From contig NZ_MSIF01000044.1 of NCBI RefSeq assembly GCF_001921215.1, forward strand, positions 1-40,992: 40,992 nucleotides of DNA, written 5' to 3'. This stretch comes from Actinophytocola xinjiangensis. Its GTDB lineage: Bacteria > Actinomycetota > Actinomycetes > Mycobacteriales > Pseudonocardiaceae. The translations under genes were made by a program, and so were the position numbers. The stretch's first letter is position 1. Every line of letters begins with the position of its first letter. The notes under the pieces are model-generated. The model did no database searches. It had not been told where the DNA came from and saw nothing but the letters and a program-made list of their open reading frames with translations. Of this stretch, positions 26,965 through 33,699 are shown in pieces.

Positions 26965-28451
26965 CAGTACGCCCCCTGTCCGCCGAGCACGGCGCGGAAC
27001 GTCTTCCACAGGATCATCACGTCCATGGCCAGTGACCAGTCCTCCACATAGCGCAGGTCCAACCGGACCGCCTCCTCCCACGACAGGTCGCTGCGACCGC
27101 TGACCTGCCACAATCCGGTCAAGCCGGGTTTGACGAGCAGCCGGCGCCGCATGTCCGGCTCGTAGCGGGCGCACTCCTGGGGCAGCGGCGGCCGGGGCCC
27201 CACCAGCGACATGGCGCCGGCGAGCACGTTGAGCAGCTGCGGCAGCTCGTCGAGCGAGTAGCGCCGCAGGACCGCGCCGACCCGGGTGACCCGGGGGTCG
27301 CGGCGCATCTTGAACAGCACACCGGCGCCTTCGTTGTCGCCGGCCAGCGCCGGCTTGAGCCGGTCGGCGTCACGCACCATCGTGCGGAACTTGAGGATGG
27401 TGAACTCGTGGCCGGCCTTGCCGACCCGCCGCTGCCGGTAGAGCACCGGCCCCCGGCTGTCGATGGCGATCGCCACGGCGATCAGCGCCATCAGCGGCAG
27501 CGCCATCGCCAGCAGCGCGACCGCCCCGACCCGGTCCATCACGCCCTTGACCACGCGCCGCATCCCGGTGAACACCGGGGCGCTGACCCGCAGCATCGGC
27601 ATCCCGAGCACCCCGGAGACGTGCAGCCGGGGCCCGGCGACCTCCATCAGCGTCGGCGCGACGACCATCTCCGCGCCGCTGTCCTCCAGCCGCCACGCCA
27701 GGCGCTGGAGCCGACGCGGGTTCCAGTAGGGGTCGGCGGTGATCGCCACGATCCGGTAGCCGCCGCGCCGCACGTGCTCGGCCAGCTCGTCGAGCCGGCC
27801 GACGACCGACACCCCGGCGATGCCGGCGATCGAGTCGCCGGTGCCGTCGGCGGTGCACACGGCGGCGACCTGCCAGCCGATGTGCGAGTTGTCCCTGGTG
27901 CGTTCGATGAGGTCGCGCACGGTGTCCGGGTGGCCGGCGGCCATCACCGGCAGCAGGCACTGCCCGATCCGCCGCGCCCGGTGCAGTACCTGGCGCAGCA
28001 GGTAGCGGGCGAACAGCGCGACCAGCGCGGTGGCCGGGACGACGACGAACACCCACGGCCGGGTGGAGACCACGCCGGTCGCGAGGCCGGCCAGGGCGAG
28101 GGTGACGGCCGCGGCGAACAGCCCCCGGCCCAGCCGCACGTACTCCTCGGCGCCCTGGCCGAGGACGACCGGGTGCCAGGCGCGGCCGGCGGCCAGCGCA
28201 CAGACCTCGATGGTGACGGTGAGGAAGCCGAGGGTGAGGTCCTTGAACAGGGCGGCGCCGCCGACGCTGAGCAGCCCGCCGAGAACGACGGCGACGACGA
28301 CCGCGACGGTGACGTCGCTGAGGATGACCAGCCGGCGGTAGCGGGGTTCCCAGCCGGCCACGGGTAACCGGGAGTGCTCACCGCCGGTGGTGGTGAGACT
28401 GCGCAGGATCGTTGGTCTTCGCCGCCGGACCCCCAGCCGTGGTCCGGTCAC
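26964..28451 (-). CDS. Priming sugar transferase (polyprenyl glycosylphosphotransferase)
   Basis: A 495-residue protein; GTG 28451 is chosen because it lies in a GTGA overlap with the short leader ORF. The N-terminal half has four membrane helices (about 42-150) and a cytoplasmic Rossmann-like domain. A fifth hydrophobic segment near 310-330 starts the C-terminal catalytic domain. Diagnostic motifs are RRVGKAGHEFTILKFRTM, DELPQLLNVLAGAMSLVGPRP and KPGLTGLWQVSGRSDLSWEE. This is the WbaP/WcaJ family, which transfers a sugar 1-phosphate to undecaprenyl phosphate and so starts assembly of the repeat unit. As first full gene of the minus-strand operon, it makes the whole pathway depend on the leader region at 28448-28866. 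Confidence 0.92.
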   Translation of the reverse strand: MTGPRLGVRRRRPTILRSLTTTGGEHSRLPVAGWEPRYRRLVILSDVTVAVVVAVVLGGLLSVGGAALFKDLTLGFLTVTIEVCALAAGRAWHPVVLGQGAEEYVRLGRGLFAAAVTLALAGLATGVVSTRPWVFVVVPATALVALFARYLLRQVLHRARRIGQCLLPVMAAGHPDTVRDLIERTRDNSHIGWQVAAVCTADGTGDSIAGIAGVSVVGRLDELAEHVRRGGYRIVAITADPYWNPRRLQRLAWRLEDSGAEMVVAPTLMEVAGPRLHVSGVLGMPMLRVSAPVFTGMRRVVKGVMDRVGAVALLAMALPLMALIAVAIAIDSRGPVLYRQRRVGKAGHEFTILKFRTMVRDADRLKPALAGDNEGAGVLFKMRRDPRVTRVGAVLRRYSLDELPQLLNVLAGAMSLVGPRPPLPQECARYEPDMRRRLLVKPGLTGLWQVSGRSDLSWEEAVRLDLRYVEDWSLAMDVMILWKTFRAVLGGQGAY

Positions 28452-28498
28452 GACCGGTGTCCGTCGGGCGGCATGGATTCGCTCGTCTGCTCACTCAT
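28448..28498 (-). CDS. 16-codon leader ORF coupled to the priming sugar transferase
   Basis: The peptide MSEQTSESMPPDGHRS runs from ATG 28498 to TGA 28448-28450. It has the best ribosome site of the operon, GAGGGGA (reverse strand of 28504-28510), five bases before the ATG. Its stop overlaps the GTG of the sugar transferase in the same GTGA arrangement used between the genes of this operon, while that GTG has no ribosome site of its own. It therefore looks like a translated leader that delivers ribosomes to the operon by translational coupling. I see no run of regulatory codons that would suggest classic attenuation. Confidence 0.65.
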   Translation of the reverse strand: MSEQTSESMPPDGHRS

Positions 28499-28866
28499 TG
28501 TGGTCCCCTCCCGGCCGCGCGCGCACGCGAGCACGACGGGGTTGAGGGCATCCCCGAGAAGCCCATGGTGTGGACGATTCGCTTGCGACCCAACGATTCG
28601 GACTGCCCCAGGCCGAGCCGCGGTCGCCGTTGAGAGATTCGTTTCCCCCGACCTGACCGTTACACGGACAGTGAGACCGGTATCCCCCGGAGCGGGGAGG
28701 TCAGGCCCCGGGACCTGCGCCGATCGCCCGCCGGACCGACCTGATTCCTGGTGCCCCAACGACTTCACGACCGGCCGTTCCGGCACTGAGACATGCGTCG
28801 CACCCGGGGCCGGTGTCCAGTGTTCACCGGACATCGGCGGGCCGGTGGACGCTCTAGCTTCGTCGA
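28499..28866. promoter_or_regulatory. Divergent intergenic region between the polysaccharide operon and the PQQ-type gene
   Basis: There are 368 bases between the leader ORF and the plus-strand gene at 28867, with no convincing gene. It must contain the promoter of the minus-strand polysaccharide operon and that of the plus-strand gene. For the plus strand, a TAGCTT hexamer at 28855-28860 lies 6 bases before the ATG, which would suit a leaderless transcript, but no matching -35 box is present. For the minus strand I cannot name a -10/-35 pair. An imperfect palindrome lies at 28815-28832. Base composition is less GC-rich than in the surrounding genes. Confidence 0.6.
28815..28832. promoter_or_regulatory. 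Imperfect 18-bp palindrome, candidate operator
   Basis: The sequence gtccagtgttcaccggac reads as GTCCrGTG-ww-CACyGGAC and matches its reverse complement at 14 of 18 positions. It lies 34 bases before the start codon of the PQQ-type membrane protein gene and inside the shared divergent region. The size and symmetry suit a dimeric repressor or activator site. The protein that would bind is unknown. Confidence 0.4.
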
Positions 28867-30450
28867 ATGACGCAGTATCCCCCGCGACCGCAGCAGTACC
28901 CACCGGGCCAGCCCGGCCCCGGTCGACCCGGCCCGGGTCAGCCCGGCCCCGGTCCGCAGGGTGGGTGGCAGCCGACACCACCACCCCCGGGATACGGCCC
29001 GCAGCCCCCCGGTTACGGTCCGCCGCCGCCCGCCCCCAGGAAGAGCAGACGCGGCCTGGTGATCGCCGTCGTGGTCGTGGTGGTGGCCCTGGCCGCCGGC
29101 GGCGGCGTCTGGTTCTGGCAGCAGAGCGGCGACGGTGGCGGCGGCGGTGGCGATCTGGCGGCCGGGGCCGACACCCAGCTCACGCTCACCATGGAGGAGA
29201 AGATCCCCGACGACTGGACGCCCGAGGGCGACGAGGTCGAGATGTCGGTCGGTTCGTGGATCGAGGGCCGCTGGTGGACCGACAAGCACCTGGTCCGGGA
29301 GATGCCCGACGAGGTCGTCGCCTACGACCCGGCGACCGGCGAGGCGGCGTGGCGGCTGCCGCTGGAGGGCAACGGTTCGTGCCCGTCGTCGCGGGAGGTC
29401 ACGTCGGAGGGTTACGTCGCGATCCTGCGCGGTGACGGGATGGGCAGCAAGGCGGAGAAGGGCTGCCACCAGCTGACGATGGTCGACATCACCCAGGGCA
29501 AGGAGGTGTGGACGGTCGAGCTGGAGAAGATGAGCCCGAACCAGCTCGTGGGCATCACCCCCATCCCGGTGATCCTCGGCGACTACGTCCACCTCGCCAC
29601 CGGCGACGGCGGTGTGCACCTGTCGGTGGCCGACGGCTCGCCGACGCAGATGACGCTGGTGGGCAACTGCGAGCCCGCGGCCTACCAGGCGATCGACGAG
29701 ACCCTGATCTCGTGGATGAGCTGTGTGAACAAGGAACGCGAGCCGTTCTACGCGCTGCTGGGCTGGACCGGGGAGATGCGGGAGATCGCCTGGGGCTGGC
29801 GCCACCCGGAGGGGGGCAAGAAGCCGGTCGTGGCGCGGGTGCTGTCGCTGGAGCCGCTGGTGGTGGTCTCCGACACCCGCACCGAGCAGGAGATCTGGCG
29901 GGTGCAGCCCGGCAAGGGCACCGTCGACGACCCCGGCGAGCACACCGTGCTCGTCCCGTCCGACCCGTCGATCTCCCGGCCCTGCCCGGCGTCCACCAAC
30001 CTCACCCACTGCGACCACGTCCTGGTCGGCGACGGCGTGCTGTACCTGCGCGAGCGCCTCGACGAGAACGGCCGCCAGCACGGCATCGTCGCCGTGGACA
30101 TGGAAACCGGCGACAAGCGTTGGACGGCCCGCGCCGAGGGCGAGGCGTCCCTGTGCCTGATCGACCTCGACGAGAACGGCCGCCCGATCCTGTTCCAGCC
30201 CCAGGAGGGCGACGCCGCGGCCGCGGTCGTGGCCGCCGACCCGAAGACCGGTGACCTCACCGCCCTGGCCGGCCTGCCGAAGGTGGAGACCGGCGCCCCC
30301 GGCCAGAACATGGTCAGCAACGGCGACCACGGCACCGGCCTGCTCACCTGGCACGACGGCACCCTCGGCCTGCTGACCTCGGCGGTCGTCGTCACCAAGG
30401 AAGGCGGAGGCGGCGGCGCCGGCTCCCTGGCCAGCCTCGTCTACTCCTGA
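28867..30450 (+). CDS. Proline-rich single-pass membrane protein with PQQ-like beta-propeller
   Basis: A 527-residue protein. Residues 1-58 are a low-complexity cytoplasmic tail of P, G, Q and Y (repeats of PGQPGPG and PPGYGP). A basic KSRRG precedes a single membrane helix at about 63-84, and a glycine linker leads to the extracellular part. That part (about 100-520) has repeated blade-like elements such as VVAYDPATGEAAWRLPL, MVDITQGKEVWTVEL and IVAVDMETGDKRWTAR, the pattern of PQQ/WD-like beta-propellers. Several cysteines may pair outside the cell. Proline-rich tails with this build are common on actinobacterial membrane sensors and scaffold proteins. No enzymatic motif is visible, and the role is unknown. 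Confidence 0.82.
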   Translation: MTQYPPRPQQYPPGQPGPGRPGPGQPGPGPQGGWQPTPPPPGYGPQPPGYGPPPPAPRKSRRGLVIAVVVVVVALAAGGGVWFWQQSGDGGGGGGDLAAGADTQLTLTMEEKIPDDWTPEGDEVEMSVGSWIEGRWWTDKHLVREMPDEVVAYDPATGEAAWRLPLEGNGSCPSSREVTSEGYVAILRGDGMGSKAEKGCHQLTMVDITQGKEVWTVELEKMSPNQLVGITPIPVILGDYVHLATGDGGVHLSVADGSPTQMTLVGNCEPAAYQAIDETLISWMSCVNKEREPFYALLGWTGEMREIAWGWRHPEGGKKPVVARVLSLEPLVVVSDTRTEQEIWRVQPGKGTVDDPGEHTVLVPSDPSISRPCPASTNLTHCDHVLVGDGVLYLRERLDENGRQHGIVAVDMETGDKRWTARAEGEASLCLIDLDENGRPILFQPQEGDAAAAVVAADPKTGDLTALAGLPKVETGAPGQNMVSNGDHGTGLLTWHDGTLGLLTSAVVVTKEGGGGGAGSLASLVYS

Positions 30451-30462
30451 CCCCTCCACGCG

Positions 30463-30493
30463 GAACGCCCCGTCCTTTCCGGACGGGGCGTTC
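30463..30493. terminator. Strong bidirectional hairpin terminator
   Basis: Perfect 13-bp arms gaacgccccgtcc (30463-30475) and ggacggggcgttc (30481-30493) enclose the 5-base loop tttcc. The hairpin lies between the convergent ends of the PQQ-type gene (stop 30448-30450) and the VOC remnant (stop 30501-30503), so it can serve both strands. The core and its right flank are nearly identical to the hairpin at 35976-36011. Confidence 0.9.
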
Positions 30494-30500
30494 GTGCTGG

Positions 30501-31034
30501 TCAGGGGCGCGACTCGGTCCCCGTGATCCGTTCGACGAGTTCGTCGCGGTACTCCCGCACCGCCTGGTACTCCGGTTCGTCGCCGCTCGCCCGTGTCAAC
30601 GCGCCTTCGAGGATCTTCAGCCCCTGGCGTTCGTCGCCGTGCGAGTCGGCCTGCCTCGCGGCGTTCTCCAGGGCCGCGGCGAGCGTGGTCCGCGCCTCGG
30701 GTTCGGCGGTGGCCCTGGTGATCCGGATCCAGTTGCCCCCGGGATCGACGACGGTGAACCCGGTGTACCGGTCGTTGCGCAACCTCGGCCGGGTCATCCG
30801 TGGGATGCCGGAGATGAGCAGTTTTCCGCGCACGGACCGCATCCCCGCCGCGAAGGCCTCGAACAGCCCGCCGGTGTCCACCACGACGATCACGCACGTG
30901 CTGTAGGACTGCGCCGGGTCGTAGTCGTCCATCCCGAAGAAATGCAGATTGATGCCCTCCCGCCGCACCGCGACATACGGGTTCGGCCGCGTCTGCCATA
31001 TCCAAGTGTCGTCAGGCAAGCTCGAACTGAGCAC
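30501..31034 (-). pseudogene. VOC-family (glyoxalase/bleomycin-resistance-like) gene lacking its 5' end
   Basis: The readable protein from GTG 31034 has 177 residues. It joins the VOC family only at WQTRPNPYVAVRREGINLHFFGMDDYDPAQSYSTCVIVVVDT, then continues normally with GGLFEAFAAGMRSV, GIPRMTRPR, FTVVDPGGNWIRI and the usual helical C-terminal tail (LEGALTRASGDEPEY). Intact relatives begin with about 30 further residues (first strand and helix, ending FYEALGF). Here that part is replaced by CLAVLSSSLPDDTWI, which has no such pattern. No better start exists: the frame upstream reads through GTA and the neighbouring kinase gene. It is most likely a truncated, non-functional copy, perhaps cut by recombination at about 31000-31070. 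Confidence 0.7.
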
Positions 31035-31069
31035 CGCGAGGCACCGCTCCGAGGCACCACCAGTACGGG

Positions 31070-31960
31070 TTACGAGACCGCCTCCCAGCGGACGGACCGG
31101 TCCCCCGTGCGCAGCGAGTACACCCGCCGGGCAAGTTCGTTGGCAGCGGCGGGTTTGGTAGGCGCGAGGCGGATGTAGGCGGCCAGTGAGTGCAGTTCGG
31201 CTATGTCGCGGAGCAGGGGCCAGCTGGGCCAGCGGGTCAGGTCGTACCCGTAGGCGGTGAGGAACGTGGTTCGGGCGGATTCGGATTCGTTGAAGTGGTC
31301 GGGCAGGCCGGTGAGAAGGTCGAGCTCGCGAGGCCCCAGGCAGGTCTGGTCCCAGTCGATCAAGACCCAGCCGTCGCCCTGGCGGACGAGGTTCTCGCTG
31401 TGGGCGTCGGCGTGCACGAGACCGAACCCGAGCGGGAAGGTCGTCCGGGCGTAGTTGTCGAGCAGAGCGGTGACTCGGCCTTCCAACCACGCTCGCGTCG
31501 TGCCGGTGAGCACCGGGTCGGATCGGTGTCGGTCGATGTCCAAAGCTTCGCGAAGGCGGTACAACGGGCGGTACCGGGGCAGCGGGAATGGCGGCGGCGG
31601 CACCTGGTGCAGACGGTGCACCAGTCGCGCCAACTCACCGAGCGTCGGCGGCGGGGTCGTCGGCCGGTACGGCCAGAACGTGGCGATCGCGGATCCCGCG
31701 AACACCGGCTGGTCACCCGGAACGGGGGCCAGGGCGATCGGTTCCTGGTGCTCGGCAAGCCAGCGGGTCACCTTGATCACGGTGGCAGCTCGTTCTCGAC
31801 GCAGGTCCGTAGCCGGCGCCAGACGAACGACAACCTGGTCCCGGGGAAGCAGGTACACCACGTTCGACCGGTGGTGCAGCAGGCGTGCGTCGGTGTCTTC
31901 CAGGCCGAACACGGCACACGCCGCCGCGAGCGCCGTCAGCCCCGGGGGATCTTCCGCCAT
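31070..31960 (-). CDS. Aminoglycoside phosphotransferase (APH)-fold kinase
   Basis: A 296-residue protein starting MAEDPPGLTALAAACAVFGL at ATG 31960, 15 bases after the XRE regulator stop. The APH/choline-kinase motifs are present: catalytic loop LVHADAHSENLV (His183, Asp185, Asn190) and metal-binding VLIDWDQ (Asp202). The nucleotide-binding lysine of strand 3 appears as Arg46 (VVVRLAP), which also occurs in many uncharacterised actinobacterial members. Because it follows a regulator gene and not resistance genes, it probably phosphorylates a small metabolite. I cannot name the substrate, and antibiotic resistance is only one option. Confidence 0.8.
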   Translation of the reverse strand: MAEDPPGLTALAAACAVFGLEDTDARLLHHRSNVVYLLPRDQVVVRLAPATDLRRERAATVIKVTRWLAEHQEPIALAPVPGDQPVFAGSAIATFWPYRPTTPPPTLGELARLVHRLHQVPPPPFPLPRYRPLYRLREALDIDRHRSDPVLTGTTRAWLEGRVTALLDNYARTTFPLGFGLVHADAHSENLVRQGDGWVLIDWDQTCLGPRELDLLTGLPDHFNESESARTTFLTAYGYDLTRWPSWPLLRDIAELHSLAAYIRLAPTKPAAANELARRVYSLRTGDRSVRWEAVS

Positions 31961-31975
31961 AGGTGTGATCGTCGA

Positions 31976-33469
31976 TCAGATCACGCCACGGTGGCCAGCG
32001 GGCCCTGAATCCGCCGTGGCGGACACGCGCCGGATCCGCTCCCGCAGGTCCGCGACAGCCGAATCTGCGGCGAACCGGGCCGCCGCATCGTCGAGTACCG
32101 CCAGCCGGGCATAGGCCCGCTTGGAGGACAGTGTGCCGATCTCGGTCACAGCCTCATGTCCGGTCGCCACTGCCGCGTCTACGTCGCCGACGTAGAAGTA
32201 GCTCCCCGCAAGGCCAGGCAAGTTGACCGCGCGGGAGCGCGCGTAGGCCGACCCGAATCCGTCCACCGCGACGCGGAGATGCTCGACCGCCTTCGGTGCG
32301 TGGCCGGGCTCCGCCCGGGCCAGTAGATAGTAGGAGTGGCCGTGCTGTGCCGCGATCTCCGCCGAAGTCACGTTCGCCGCCCACGGCGGTGCGTTCGTGG
32401 GGTCGGCATCGGCGTAGGACTGCTCGGCGTCACCCAGCGCACGCCAACAAGCCTCGGCGTCACCGAGGGAGGCATGGCACCAGGCCAGGGTCGCTGCGAT
32501 GTAGCTGCGGGTACTGGCACTGACCGGGTACCTGCGGGTCGTCGCTGTCGTCGCGGCGAGCTGCACCAGCCGCAGTGCTTCGTCCGGTCGGTCGAGGTGC
32601 AGCGCCTGGTGTGCGAGGTCGAGCAACAAGATCACCGTCAGGTCCACGGCGAATGGGTGATCGGCACGGCGCGCGGTGTCGAGCGCGATCATCCACAGCC
32701 GGCGCGCGGCCTCGTGCTGCTCCACGTCGTAGGTCATCCACGCGGCCGCCATCGCGAGGTCGGCTGTCGCGAGCAGCAGCTGAGCGTGCACCTGGTCGGA
32801 ACACAGCGAGTCCTGGAGTTTGAGGACGTAACCGAGTTGCGCGACCGCCGCCGCCCTGGACAAACCGCCGCCATGCCGGTAGTCGGACTGCCGAAACGCC
32901 TCCGTGGTCTCCTGGATCGCCTCCACGTCGGAGGCCCCGATCCGACGTGGAGGGGCCGGGTCGCTACGGACAGGCAGGAGAGCCTCGATCCGTTCGAGTT
33001 CGGGATGCAGCCCAGCGCCGAGAGTGATGGCGGCAACCGCGCCGAAGAAGTCCCGGCGATCCACCCAACCCACCTCCTCGCCATGCACGCTACCTGCGGG
33101 CGAGGAGTGGAAGCCGAGCAGCGGAGCTGGGACACCCAGCGCCGAAGCGATGCGGGCGACGATCGCGACATCACGGATCTTGTGGTCGCCACGCTCAACG
33201 GCGGAGACGCGCGGTTGGTGTAGTCCGACGAGAAACCCGAGTTCCTCCTGGGTGAGGGTGGCTTGTGCCCGAACGGCACGGAAGATCGTGCCGAAGTCGT
33301 AGTTGGCGAGGGCGCTGCGCAGGGACGGTGTGTCGTAGAAGCCGTCCGGAACTGGGCATCGGTCGTAGGAACGCGCCGTGCGTGCGCAGGGGTCACACAG
33401 CACGCCCACGTGCCCTCGACGCAATGAGCACCCGCACGCTCGGCAGCGGTGTCCCGAGTTGCCGGCCAT
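31976..33469 (-). CDS. XRE-family regulator with zinc ribbon and TPR domain
   Basis: A 497-residue protein; ATG 33469 is preferred over the longer frame because a GGAAGGGA ribosome site lies just before it. Residues 9-28 hold a CxxC...CxxC zinc ribbon (CRACGC, then CDPC). Residues about 55-118 are an XRE helix-turn-helix (TLTQEELGFLVGLHQPRVSAVERGDHKIRD). A DFFGAVAAITLGAG segment follows, then about 280 residues of TPR-like helices (EAARRLWMIALDTARRA, DEALRLVQLAATTA, ACWRALGDAEQSYADA). This is the design of actinobacterial regulators that sense a peptide or a small ligand through the TPR part. It is divergent from the PLP enzyme gene and probably binds the palindrome at 33576-33599. Confidence 0.87.
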   Translation of the reverse strand: MAGNSGHRCRACGCSLRRGHVGVLCDPCARTARSYDRCPVPDGFYDTPSLRSALANYDFGTIFRAVRAQATLTQEELGFLVGLHQPRVSAVERGDHKIRDVAIVARIASALGVPAPLLGFHSSPAGSVHGEEVGWVDRRDFFGAVAAITLGAGLHPELERIEALLPVRSDPAPPRRIGASDVEAIQETTEAFRQSDYRHGGGLSRAAAVAQLGYVLKLQDSLCSDQVHAQLLLATADLAMAAAWMTYDVEQHEAARRLWMIALDTARRADHPFAVDLTVILLLDLAHQALHLDRPDEALRLVQLAATTATTRRYPVSASTRSYIAATLAWCHASLGDAEACWRALGDAEQSYADADPTNAPPWAANVTSAEIAAQHGHSYYLLARAEPGHAPKAVEHLRVAVDGFGSAYARSRAVNLPGLAGSYFYVGDVDAAVATGHEAVTEIGTLSSKRAYARLAVLDDAAARFAADSAVADLRERIRRVSATADSGPAGHRGVI

Positions 33470-33699
33470 CGTCCCTTCCGTGCCGTGATGTGACGGATCC
33501 TCCCCGCAACGTCCTTCGCTGGCCTCCGGTGGTGGAGCCGACCGACCGAGATATGCATAACCGTGGTCCACCAGCCCGAGTCGGTCTAGACCGACTCGGT
33601 ATATCGGCAGGCGTAGAAGTCGGAGACGGCCGACGAGACGGTAGGTACGTGCGTTCTCCAGGTAAGGCAGCAACCGTCCTCAAACGAAGGGGAGTCCGG
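33470..33699. promoter_or_regulatory. Divergent promoter region between the XRE regulator and the PLP enzyme
   Basis: The 230-base spacer is visibly less GC-rich than the flanks. Besides the perfect palindrome at 33576-33599, it holds AT-rich blocks that could be -10 elements: tatgcata in 33551-33562 for the minus strand and ggtatat at 33598-33604 for the plus strand, one on each side of the palindrome. The motif gaccgac recurs: gaccgaccgagatat (33543-33554 region) and gaccgactcggtatat (33589-33604), suggesting two related half-sites. A good ribosome site, gaaggggag (33686-33694), precedes the PLP enzyme ATG. Confidence 0.6.
33576..33599. promoter_or_regulatory. Perfect 24-bp palindrome, candidate XRE operator
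   Basis: The half-site ccgagtcggtct (33576-33587) is followed directly by its exact reverse complement agaccgactcgg (33588-33599). The centre is tctaga. The palindrome lies between the two divergent start codons (107 bases from the regulator ATG and 101 bases from the PLP enzyme ATG). Perfect symmetry over 24 bases is not expected by chance at this scale. Auto-regulation by the adjacent helix-turn-helix protein is inference. Confidence 0.75.

Noticed and set aside
31070-31960. Calling the APH-fold protein an antibiotic resistance enzyme
   Set aside because: The kinase motifs fit the broad APH superfamily only. The neighbours are a regulator and a metabolic-looking module, so no drug substrate can be supported.
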